Source: Micrococcales bacterium (GTDB taxonomy: Bacteria; Actinomycetota; Actinomycetes; Actinomycetales; Dermatophilaceae). Taken from it: a stretch of DNA of 8,603 bases. The DNA is taken from contig JAKDLQ010000091.1 of the NCBI GenBank assembly GCA_030452775.1, forward strand, positions 1 through 8,603, read 5' to 3'. Below the pieces are notes generated by a model. It did no database searches. It worked only from the letters and a program-made list of their open reading frames with translations, and had not been told where the DNA came from. Positions 1 through 5,307 of this stretch are shown piece by piece. Each line of letters starts with the position of its first letter. Within the stretch, counting starts at the first letter, position 1. The translations under genes and the position numbers were made by a program.

Positions 1-33
1 TGAGCGAGACGCTTCCCTGCAGCGGGGCGATGA

Positions 34-255
34 TCGGCGCGCAGGCCACCTGCGCTCGACGGGGTGGCCGGCAGGATCGCGCTGATCAGCGTCGGGGCGG
101 ACAACGACTACGGCCATCCGGCCGCATCGACCATGAATACTCTTGAGAGGAAGGGGTTCTCGATCCATCGGACCGATCTCGAGGGCGACCTCGCTGTGGT
201 CGATCGCCCCTCGGGGACCGTCGTCCTCGGGAGGGGCGCCGCTCCCTCACGGTGA
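34..255 (+). pseudogene. comEC: 3' remnant of comEC (ComEC/Rec2 competence protein, C-terminal metallo-beta-lactamase end)
   Basis: The reading frame ends with a segment typical of the extreme C-terminus of ComEC/Rec2, the membrane channel that takes single-stranded DNA into the cell. The hallmark is ISVGADNDYGHP followed about 20 residues later by RTDLEGDLAVV. In intact proteins this segment follows the metallo-beta-lactamase-like domain. Here the frame is closed upstream by TGA at 31-33 (and again at 1-3). The HHGS-type metal-binding motif expected near positions 20-35 is not seen in any forward frame. The only start codon in frame, GTG at 64, lies inside the conserved domain and has no convincing ribosome site. 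The piece is therefore a decayed or truncated fragment, or an intact gene broken by a sequence error just inside the window. The next gene is a convergent gamma-glutamyltransferase gene 6 bases away, whereas comEC is often followed by holA in actinobacteria. Family identity is fairly sure; the pseudogene status depends on sequence left of the window. Confidence 0.6.
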
Positions 256-261
256 GCCGGG

Positions 262-1788
262 TCAGGAGACGCCGACCGCCGCGTCGCGGCGGGAGTCGCC
301 GGCTGCGGTGAGGGCCCCGTCAGCGCGTCGGACCGCTGCGCCGACCCCACCGAAGTACATGTGCAAGTCGGCGTACACCTCGTGGTCCAGCCCGACGTCG
401 GCGACGGCCGCCGCGATCGCCTCCGACGCCTCATGGTCGACCCGGAGCAGGTCGTCATCGAGGAGCCGGACGTGTAGCCGCGGCGCGGCGATCGCCTCCT
501 GGATCGGTGTCCCGCGCAGGCAGGTATCTGCGATGACCTGCATCAGGGCGGTGGTGATGCGGTCTGCACCCGGCGAGCCGATGGATAGGGAACGCCCATC
601 GTCGGCGCGGCCGGTCGTTGGGGCCATATTGGAGGCCAACCGGGTGCCCGGCGTCACGGTGTGCAGGCCGAGCCTGTTGAGTTCGGGCTCGCCCAGCGCG
701 TTGTTGAGCAGGAGACCGGTGCCGGGAATCGCCAGGCCCGAGCCGTAGCCGTAGGACATGGTGATGGCACACGCGGTGCCATCGCTGTCGACCGCCGAGA
801 TGTGCGCCGTCGAGGTCGATGTCGGCAGGCCGGCCAGACCGTATCTCTCGACGGCTTCGAGGAGGTCGTAGCCATCGGCCAAGAGGTCCCAGGACCGGTC
901 GTGGACATCGCGTCGATACGTCAGGACCTGACGCTGCACCTCGATGACATCCGCCTCGCTCCAGTCGTCGCGGCGGGCCAACTCGCTGAGCATGATGGCC
1001 AGCAGCGGGCCGCCGACCGATGGCGGCGGGTTGATCGCGAGAGTCCAGTCGCCGAGGGCGCGCAGCAGCGGCTCGCGGACGGCCGGAGCATAGGCGATGA
1101 GATCCTCCTCGGTGATCAGGCCGCCGTTGTCGGCCATCATCGCGACCAGCGCACGTCCGACGTCGCCCGTGCGGAACAGGTCAGGTCCCTGTATCGCGAG
1201 CAGGTCGAGCACATCGGCGAGCTCGGCGTTGCTGGACATCTCGCCTGGCGCCAGTGTGGCGCCGCCGGGGCCGATGACGAGCGAGTGCGCCTCGGCATCG
1301 TGGCCGAAGAGCGACTCGCGGACATGCCCGAGGAAGAGGGATGCCGCTGGAGACGTCGGGTATCCGCTGCGGCAGGCCTGGGCGGCAGGCGTGACGAGCC
1401 GCTCCCACGTCAGTGCGCCGTGCCGCTCACGAGCCAGGTCGAGAGCCGGCACCGCGCCGGAGTTGGCGACCGAGCCGTGGCCTGCCCACATCGTCACCCC
1501 GCCGCCGTAGCCGGTGACGACTTGGCGCACTCCCTGACCGAAGCACTCGCGCCCGAGACCGCGGCCGGGCATCTCGACGTTGCCGTCGATGACCTCGGGG
1601 GCTCCGTGTGCCGGCCAGATGTTGACGAAGGCGCCACCCATGAGACCGACGATCCCAGGCTCCGTGCTCATCGTCACCATGGCGGCAGCGATGGCGGCGT
1701 CCACGGCGTTACCCCCATCCGCAACAGCGCCGAGACCGGCAGCTCGAGACAACGCGGTCGTGCAGGCGACGGCGACGGTGCGGGTCAT
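262..1788 (-). CDS. Gamma-glutamyltransferase family protein (Ntn hydrolase)
   Basis: This is a 508-aa member of the gamma-glutamyltransferase family, N-terminal-nucleophile enzymes made as one chain and self-cleaved into two subunits. Typical members move or hydrolyse the gamma-glutamyl group of glutathione-like compounds. Seen in the sequence: the family N-terminus GGNAVDAAIAAA, a proline- and glycine-rich stretch with the AVPALDLARERHG segment, and the self-processing site TAHISAVDSDG. Thr327 is the predicted nucleophile and new N-terminus, giving a small subunit of about 182 residues, close to the usual size. LLLNN, SNM (Ser386-Asn387) and GSPGADRITTAL follow in the expected order. The usual Ser-Ser pair is Ser-Asn and the usual GSPGG is GSPGA, so substrate preference may differ from true glutathione transpeptidase. 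No signal peptide is obvious. The ATG at 1788 gives the family-like N-terminus; GTG at 1833 is an alternative that would overlap the upstream stop by 8 bases. It lies 37 bases after the peroxidase-related gene and is probably co-transcribed with it. The real substrate is unknown. Confidence 0.86.
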   Translation of the reverse strand: MTRTVAVACTTALSRAAGLGAVADGGNAVDAAIAAAMVTMSTEPGIVGLMGGAFVNIWPAHGAPEVIDGNVEMPGRGLGRECFGQGVRQVVTGYGGGVTMWAGHGSVANSGAVPALDLARERHGALTWERLVTPAAQACRSGYPTSPAASLFLGHVRESLFGHDAEAHSLVIGPGGATLAPGEMSSNAELADVLDLLAIQGPDLFRTGDVGRALVAMMADNGGLITEEDLIAYAPAVREPLLRALGDWTLAINPPPSVGGPLLAIMLSELARRDDWSEADVIEVQRQVLTYRRDVHDRSWDLLADGYDLLEAVERYGLAGLPTSTSTAHISAVDSDGTACAITMSYGYGSGLAIPGTGLLLNNALGEPELNRLGLHTVTPGTRLASNMAPTTGRADDGRSLSIGSPGADRITTALMQVIADTCLRGTPIQEAIAAPRLHVRLLDDDLLRVDHEASEAIAAAVADVGLDHEVYADLHMYFGGVGAAVRRADGALTAAGDSRRDAAVGVS

Positions 1789-1825
1789 GAGCGAGGCCGC
1801 GTGCGGGTCGCCAGGGTTCCCGACG

Positions 1826-2401
1826 TCATCCACGGGCCTGCGAGTGGTACTCCACGTTGGGCACGAAGCCGAGCGCGGTCGACACACGGTTGGTCAGGTT
1901 GAACATGCCGACGACCTGGACGAGCTCGATGATCTGGTGGTTGTCGAGGCCGATGGCACGCAACGGCTCGAGATCCGCTTCGGTGACCTCATCAGGGCGT
2001 CGCGTCAACTTCTCCGCATACGCAGCCATGGTGGCTTCACGCTCCGTCAGCCCGGCTTGACGCCAGTTGACTCCGACGAGGTCAGAGGTGCGCTCGTCCT
2101 CGGAGTAGGTCCGTAGCGCCGCGCCATGGCTGACGGCGCAGTACGTGCAGCGGTTGATGCCGGACACGACGACGGCGAGCAGCTCACGCTCGGCGTTGGT
2201 GAGGTGGCCCTCCTTGTTGACCAGGAGGTTGAAGTACTTCCACCAGGCGAGAAACTGATCGCCGTTGACCGCCTGGGCACGGAAGACATTGGGCACGAAC
2301 CCAAAGGCCTCCTGCGACTTGTCCCAGAGGCGCGTCACGCCTTCGGGCACGTCGTCGCGGTCGGGGACGGGAAGATAGGAGATGCGCGCGTCGTCAACCA
2401 T
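1826..2401 (-). CDS. AhpD-like peroxidase-related protein (carboxymuconolactone decarboxylase superfamily)
   Basis: This 191-aa protein fits the 'uncharacterised peroxidase-related enzyme' branch of the AhpD/carboxymuconolactone decarboxylase superfamily. Its N-terminus (ISYLPVPDRDDVPEGV) and the segment GFVPNVFRAQ are typical of that branch. The active-site signature is complete: Cys85-Thr-Tyr-Cys88 followed by His92, preceded by acidic residues in NAERELLAVVVSG. In AhpD the CxxC pair and His reduce a partner or a hydroperoxide, so a cytoplasmic thiol-dependent redox role is the reasonable inference; the partner is unknown. The open frame extends far upstream to 3028, but homology starts at MVDDARISYLP. 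A TACGCT hexamer lies exactly 6 bases before the ATG at 2401 and there is no ribosome site, which suggests a leaderless mRNA. It is the first gene of a leftward unit with the gamma-glutamyltransferase gene. The pairing of a CxxC redox protein with a gamma-glutamyl enzyme hints at low-molecular-weight thiol or peroxide metabolism, but this is only inference. Confidence 0.88.
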   Translation of the reverse strand: MVDDARISYLPVPDRDDVPEGVTRLWDKSQEAFGFVPNVFRAQAVNGDQFLAWWKYFNLLVNKEGHLTNAERELLAVVVSGINRCTYCAVSHGAALRTYSEDERTSDLVGVNWRQAGLTEREATMAAYAEKLTRRPDEVTEADLEPLRAIGLDNHQIIELVQVVGMFNLTNRVSTALGFVPNVEYHSQARG

Positions 2402-2407
2402 GGGACC

Positions 2408-2413
2408 AGCGTA
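2408..2413 (-). promoter_or_regulatory. Putative -10 element of the peroxidase/GGT unit, leaderless
   Basis: The minus strand reads TACGCT, which fits the actinobacterial TANNNT -10 pattern. Six bases (GGTCCC) separate it from the ATG at 2401, so transcription would begin at or next to the start codon. No convincing -35 hexamer is seen 16-18 bases upstream. The divergent sirtuin gene has the same arrangement with the same spacing, which strengthens both calls. Confidence 0.5.
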
Positions 2414-2424
2414 GGGGTCGGGCC

Positions 2425-2590
2425 GATGCGGCCACTCGACCGGAGCGAGGTCCGGCGCCCTGTGGATGACGGGGCCACTCGAACGTGAGGTGGGGGTCGG
2501 GAGCCGGCCCGGCGGCATACGGCCTGTGGATGACGGGGCCACTCGAACGTGAGGTGACCGGAGCCCTGTGGATGACCCGGCCCACGTGGA
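2425..2590. repeat. Direct repeat cluster: two identical 34-base copies and two degenerate copies
   Basis: Positions 2459-2492 and 2523-2556 are identical over 34 bases, with a 64-base period. A degenerate copy at 2425-2451 keeps the GATG...GGCCACTCGA core. A partial copy at 2565-2590 keeps the first 12 bases (CCTGTGGATGAC) and then diverges. The copies starting at 2459, 2523 and 2565 each begin with a block whose minus strand is TCATCCACAGG, one mismatch from the DnaA-box consensus TTATCCACA. The cluster fills the spacer between two divergent genes. It could be a binding array, a degraded mobile repeat, or a member of a dispersed intergenic repeat family. Small open frames across it are shadows with no protein-like features. 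Confidence 0.85.
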
Positions 2591-2599
2591 GACCAGCCG

Positions 2600-2605
2600 T
2601 AGGCT
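2600..2605 (+). promoter_or_regulatory. Putative -10 element of the sirtuin gene, leaderless
   Basis: TAGGCT fits TANNNT and ends 6 bases before the GTG start at 2612, placing the transcription start at or beside the start codon. No Shine-Dalgarno sequence lies in between. No clear -35 box is visible at the normal distance, which falls at the end of the repeat cluster, so an activator or the repeat itself could contribute. Confidence 0.5.
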
Positions 2606-2611
2606 TGCAGC

Positions 2612-3538
2612 GTGCAGCAGTCGTCGAGTCCGGTGAGTCGCCACGCGACATCGCGCCGCCTTCCCCTCGAGGTCGCTGATCTCGGCACGCTGGACGATCT
2701 CGTCGACATGGTCAGCGCCGGCGATGTCGTGGTGCTGAGCGGCGCCGGCCTGTCCACCGATTCGGGCATCCCTGACTACCGCGGCCCCGATGGCACGCGC
2801 CGGGTCGAGCCGATGAGCTACGGCGCGTTCGTCGGCAGCTCGGACGCGCGTCGGCGCTACTGGGCGCGCAGCTACATCGGCTGGGCGCGTTTCAGCGCGG
2901 CGAGGCCCAACGACGGTCACCGGCACGTCACGGCCCTGCAGCGGGCCGGCTACGTCGGGCCGATCATCACGCAGAACGTCGACGGTCTCCAGCAGGCTTC
3001 GGGCGCGAGGGAGGTCGTCGAGTTGCACGGCTCACTCGCCCGCGCCACGTGCCTCACGTGTGGTGAGGTGACGACACGCGAGGCGCTGCACGAGCGGATG
3101 AGGCAGGCCAACCCTGGCTTCACGGAGCGCTTCGCCGTGGCGGCCGGGCGGGTCGGATCGCAGTGGGGGGAGCGGGTCCGGCCGGACGGAGACATCTCTA
3201 TGGCCGAGGATCTCGTCGAGACGTTCTTTGCCCCGAGATGCGTCGTGTGTGGCCACGACACCATCAAGCCGGACGTCGTCTTCTTCGGTGAGTCGGTGCC
3301 GAAAGCGCTGGTGGAGAGGTGTTTCGCCCTCGTCGAGTCGGCTGGCTCACTGCTGGTCCTCGGGTCGTCGCTGGCCGTGATGAGTGGCTACCGCTTCGTG
3401 CGTCGGGCCGCCGCGATCGGTGTCCCCGTCGCCATCGTCACCCGGTCGGCGACGCGCGGTGACGCGGAGGCGAGCATTCGTCTCCATGCGCCCTTGTCCG
3501 ACACGCTCGATGCGCTCGGTGCCGCACTGGGCACGTGA
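2612..3538 (+). CDS. NAD-dependent protein deacylase, Sir2 family class II (SIRT4-like)
   Basis: This 308-aa sirtuin would remove acyl groups from protein lysines using NAD+, releasing nicotinamide and O-acyl-ADP-ribose in the cytoplasm. Motifs appear in the right order: GAGLSTDSGIPDYRG (44-58, NAD binding), TQNVDGLQ (120-127), catalytic His139 in VELHG, zinc cysteines Cys147/Cys150 and Cys210/Cys213, KPDVVFFGE (219-227) and GSSL (251-254). The RRYWARS stretch (81-87), RPDGD (190-194) and KPDVVFFGE are hallmarks of the class II group containing SIRT4. The 59 residues between the zinc cysteine pairs fit that group and need not be an insertion. The GTG at 2612 is chosen because a -10-like TAGGCT sits 6 bases before it; GTG at 2633 is a weaker alternative. 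The gene stands alone, divergent from the peroxidase-related gene and convergent with lexA. Its substrates cannot be told from the sequence, and activities such as lipoamidase or ADP-ribosyltransferase known for SIRT4 relatives are possible. Confidence 0.92.
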   Translation: MQQSSSPVSRHATSRRLPLEVADLGTLDDLVDMVSAGDVVVLSGAGLSTDSGIPDYRGPDGTRRVEPMSYGAFVGSSDARRRYWARSYIGWARFSAARPNDGHRHVTALQRAGYVGPIITQNVDGLQQASGAREVVELHGSLARATCLTCGEVTTREALHERMRQANPGFTERFAVAAGRVGSQWGERVRPDGDISMAEDLVETFFAPRCVVCGHDTIKPDVVFFGESVPKALVERCFALVESAGSLLVLGSSLAVMSGYRFVRRAAAIGVPVAIVTRSATRGDAEASIRLHAPLSDTLDALGAALGT

Positions 3539-3540
3539 CG

Positions 3541-3557
3541 GTCGGCACGTGGCCGAC
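3541..3557 (+). terminator. Hairpin directly after the sirtuin stop codon
   Basis: A perfect 6-bp stem (GTCGGC with GCCGAC) and a 5-base loop ACGTG start two bases after the TGA. There is no T-run, so it would be a weak or GC-rich actinobacterial-type terminator, or simply an mRNA 3' stabiliser. The loop region also forms a second copy of GGCACGTG, found at 3530-3537 and 3544-3551. Confidence 0.4.
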
Positions 3558-3665
3558 AGGGAGGTTGCGAGAGGCTGCGCGCCGGCGAGCGCGGCTCCTT
3601 CATGCCGTATGCCGCTCTCCCGCCCGCGGCGGCGCCCTCGGCTCTCCGACACGGCACCGCCGCTC

Positions 3666-3686
3666 CTTGACGGCACCGCCGTCAGG
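3666..3686 (-). terminator. Hairpin after the lexA stop codon
   Basis: TGACGGC (3668-3674) pairs perfectly with GCCGTCA (3678-3684) around the loop ACC, and a T-G wobble and a C-G pair extend the stem. It lies 6 bases beyond the lexA stop on the minus strand and faces the sirtuin 3' end, so it may serve the convergent pair in both directions. No T-run follows. A 12-base direct repeat, ACGGCACCGCCG, occurs at 3651-3662 and 3670-3681 and overlaps the hairpin. The rest of the 3539-3692 spacer shows no gene. Confidence 0.45.
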
Positions 3687-3692
3687 CCCGAC

Positions 3693-4454
3693 TCAGATCC
3701 GGCGCAGCACGGCCGTGACCTTGCCAAGGATGGTCGCGTGGTCGCCGTCGATGGGTGAGAAGGCTGGGTTCTGCGGGAGCAGCCAGACGTGGCCGTCTCG
3801 GCGCTTGAACGTCTTGACCGTCGCCTCGTTGTCGAGCAGTGCCGCGACGATCTCGCCGTTCTCGGCGGTCTGCGCTCGGCGCACGACGACCCAGTCGCCG
3901 TCGCAGATCGCAGCGTCGACCATCGAGTCGCCGATGACCTTGAGGAGGAAGAGCTCACCCTCGCCGACGATCTGGCGAGGGAGCGGGAAGACATCCTCGA
4001 CGAGCTCGTCGGCCAGGACCGGCGCGCCGGCCGCGATCCGCCCGAGGACCGGGACGTAGGACGCCTCGGGACGGGCATCACCCGAGCCGGTCTCGACGTC
4101 GGCTGCCGAACTCCAGACGCGGCTCGTCGGGTCGATGGCCTCATCGTCCGAGGGGGCGATCGAGGCCGTCGCGCGGTGACCGAGGGTCTCGAGGTCGGCA
4201 TCGGGAGAGACGATCTCGAGGGCGCGGGGACGGTTGGGATCCCGGCGCAGGTAGCCCTTGCGCTCGAGCGCGGCGAGTTGATGGGAGACGCTCGAGGGGC
4301 TCGCGAGCCCCACCGCCTCACCGATCTCGCGCATGCTCGGTGGATAGCCGCGCCGGTCGACGGAGTTGCGGATCACCTCGAGGACACGGCGCTGACGCAC
4401 CGTCAGGCCATCGCCCTTGCCGCGGTCGGGAAACTGCTTCACCTTGGCCATCAT
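3693..4454 (-). CDS. lexA: LexA SOS repressor (self-cleaving)
   Basis: This 253-aa protein is LexA, which represses DNA-damage genes and cleaves itself when RecA is activated. The N-terminal winged helix-turn-helix spans about 17-80, with YPPSMREIGEAVGL then SPSSVSHQLAALERKG as recognition region. The C-terminal S24 peptidase domain holds the Ala142-Gly143 cleavage site in RIAAGAP, nucleophile Ser177 in GDSM and general base Lys214 in ATVK. All three are intact, so the protein should be cleavable. The two domains are joined by a linker of roughly 45 residues (86-130), acidic and low in complexity, longer than in E. coli LexA. The open frame reaches 4559, but homology begins at the double Met. 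ATG 4454 is chosen, with GGGAG and AGGGG upstream; ATG 4451 is equally possible. It is divergent from the LysM gene, and a LexA box overlapping its own promoter implies autoregulation. Confidence 0.97.
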   Translation of the reverse strand: MMAKVKQFPDRGKGDGLTVRQRRVLEVIRNSVDRRGYPPSMREIGEAVGLASPSSVSHQLAALERKGYLRRDPNRPRALEIVSPDADLETLGHRATASIAPSDDEAIDPTSRVWSSAADVETGSGDARPEASYVPVLGRIAAGAPVLADELVEDVFPLPRQIVGEGELFLLKVIGDSMVDAAICDGDWVVVRRAQTAENGEIVAALLDNEATVKTFKRRDGHVWLLPQNPAFSPIDGDHATILGKVTAVLRRI

Positions 4455-4530
4455 CGCCCCTAGCTCCCACACCAGACCCGGTCGCCGACCCAGTGTCAGT
4501 GGTGACTGGTGAGGTTGTCGTTGTGAGGCC

Positions 4531-4559
4531 AGCATACGAGATTCGAACAGGGAAGCCAA
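4531..4559 (-). promoter_or_regulatory. Predicted lexA promoter
   Basis: On the minus strand TTGGCT (4559-4554) and TATGCT (4536-4531) are separated by exactly 17 bases, a good -35/-10 pair. The start point would be near 4524, giving a leader of about 70 bases before lexA. The -35 element overlaps the LexA box at 4557-4570, the expected layout for autorepression. Confidence 0.55.
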
Positions 4560-4570
4560 ACATCTGTTCG
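4557..4570. promoter_or_regulatory. LexA box (SOS operator) for lexA
   Basis: CAAACATCTGTTCG matches the Gram-positive/actinobacterial consensus CGAAC-N4-GTTCG with one mismatch (A for G at the second base). It overlaps the predicted lexA -35 element. An extra CGAAC half-site sits at 4544-4548, so ATTCGAACAG and CTGTTCGAT form a wider inverted repeat around a 13-base centre. LexA binding here would repress lexA itself. Confidence 0.75.
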
Positions 4571-4625
4571 ATGCGTGTCTCGACTTCGACGATCATCCGT
4601 GCTAGACATCGTACAGACGTTCCAT

Positions 4626-4639
4626 CGAACCCATGTTCG
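4626..4639. promoter_or_regulatory. LexA box (SOS operator) for the LysM gene
   Basis: CGAACCCATGTTCG is a perfect CGAAC-N4-GTTCG operator, 24 bases before the LysM start codon. A weak -10-like TACAGA at 4612-4617 would put the transcription start inside or at the edge of this box, so bound LexA would block initiation. The promoter hexamers are uncertain, but the operator is clear. Confidence 0.85.
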
Positions 4640-4663
4640 CCAGGCCGCAAGCAGGAGGACACC

Positions 4664-5098
4664 ATGAACGCCACCGCCACCGCCACCGTCGTCGCCGACC
4701 CGCATCTCGCGCGTCCACGAGCCGCGAGTGATCGCCGGCACCTCGTGCTCGTCCCGGCCGGGGACGCGGCGATCTCCGGGGCGCGCCTCGGAGAGCCGGT
4801 GATGCGGCTGAGCCGCTTCGGACGCCTGGTCCGAGCGCTGCTCGTGGCCGCGGTGCTGACTGCCGGTGCAGTGGCCGCGTCACATGCCCTCGCCTCGGTG
4901 TTCGCGCTCTCGGCCGGGCCTGGAGTGACGGTCACGGTCCAGGCCGGCGATACGCTGTCTCAGATCGCTGCACAGCGGCTGCCGGACCTGCCCATCGCCG
5001 ACGGCGTGGTGGCCATCCAGCTCGCCAACGACCTGTCGACCTCGCAGATCCACGCCGGCCAGGCTTTGATCGTCCCCACGGCCATTCCCACCGATTGA
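4664..5098 (+). CDS. Membrane-anchored LysM protein, probable SOS cell-division inhibitor (YneA/DivS/ChiZ-like)
   Basis: This is a 144-aa single-pass membrane protein. The first 55 residues are a polar, arginine-containing cytoplasmic segment. A transmembrane helix spans roughly 57-82 (LVRALLVAAVLTAGAVAAS and following). An outside LysM domain at about 90-138 begins VTVQAGDTLSQIA and ends AGQALIVP; it would bind peptidoglycan. Start 4664 is secure: a strong AGGAGG at 4653-4658 precedes it by 5 bases, and a perfect LexA box lies just upstream. Divergence from lexA plus this architecture matches Bacillus YneA, Corynebacterium DivS and Mycobacterium ChiZ (Rv2719c), which are induced by DNA damage and hold back division. 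By analogy this protein should pause septation during SOS. Sequence similarity among these proteins is low, so the function rests mainly on context. It is the only gene of its unit and is followed by a strong terminator. Confidence 0.88.
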   Translation: MNATATATVVADPHLARPRAASDRRHLVLVPAGDAAISGARLGEPVMRLSRFGRLVRALLVAAVLTAGAVAASHALASVFALSAGPGVTVTVQAGDTLSQIAAQRLPDLPIADGVVAIQLANDLSTSQIHAGQALIVPTAIPTD

Positions 5099-5170
5099 GT
5101 CGGCCCCCAGAGCGCCGCGTTGGCTCCGCCATCAGCGGCTCGTGTGGGCGATTCGACCCCGTCCACGCGC

Positions 5171-5203
5171 GAACGCCGCTCCCCAGTACGGGGAGCGGCG
5201 TTC
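5171..5203 (+). terminator. Strong hairpin terminator after the LysM gene
   Basis: GAACGCCGCTCCCC pairs perfectly with its complement over 14 bp around the loop AGTAC. It lies 72 bases after the LysM stop. There is no long T-run, only TTCGG at the right foot, which is common in high-GC actinobacteria. It isolates the SOS gene from the dehydrogenase gene downstream. Confidence 0.8.
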
Positions 5204-5224
5204 GGCGTGAGAACCTGTGTCACA

Positions 5225-5263
5225 ACTCGGAATGACCACTCGGAATGACCACTCGGAATGCGG
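5225..5263. repeat. Three tandem copies of a 13-base unit
   Basis: The unit ACTCGGAATGACC occurs at 5225-5237 and 5238-5250, followed by a third copy at 5251-5263 that keeps the first 10 bases. It sits between the LysM terminator and the dehydrogenase gene, where the promoter of the latter is expected. It contains ATG triplets in shifting frames but no ribosome site, so it is unlikely to be coding. Copy number may vary between strains. Confidence 0.85.
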
Positions 5264-5307
5264 TGCGGCGGCCAGGATCGACGCGCGACACAAAGGAAGG
5301 CTCGGCC

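Noticed and set aside
661..1902. Plus-strand open frame opposite the gamma-glutamyltransferase gene
   Set aside because: It is an antisense shadow of a well-supported gene in GC-rich DNA and has no recognisable motif.
2459..2556. CGAAC in each 34-base repeat as a LexA box
   Set aside because: Only one half-site is present; the bases at the second half-site position do not resemble GTTCG, so SOS control of the sirtuin is not supported.
2402..3028. Upstream extension of the peroxidase-related frame through the repeat cluster
   Set aside because: The added residues are low-complexity translations of the repeats and of the antisense sirtuin gene; homology starts at 2401.
3347..4321. Minus-strand arginine- and serine-rich open frame over the sirtuin end and lexA
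   Set aside because: It is a frame-shifted shadow of lexA with the extreme composition typical of off-frame GC-rich DNA.
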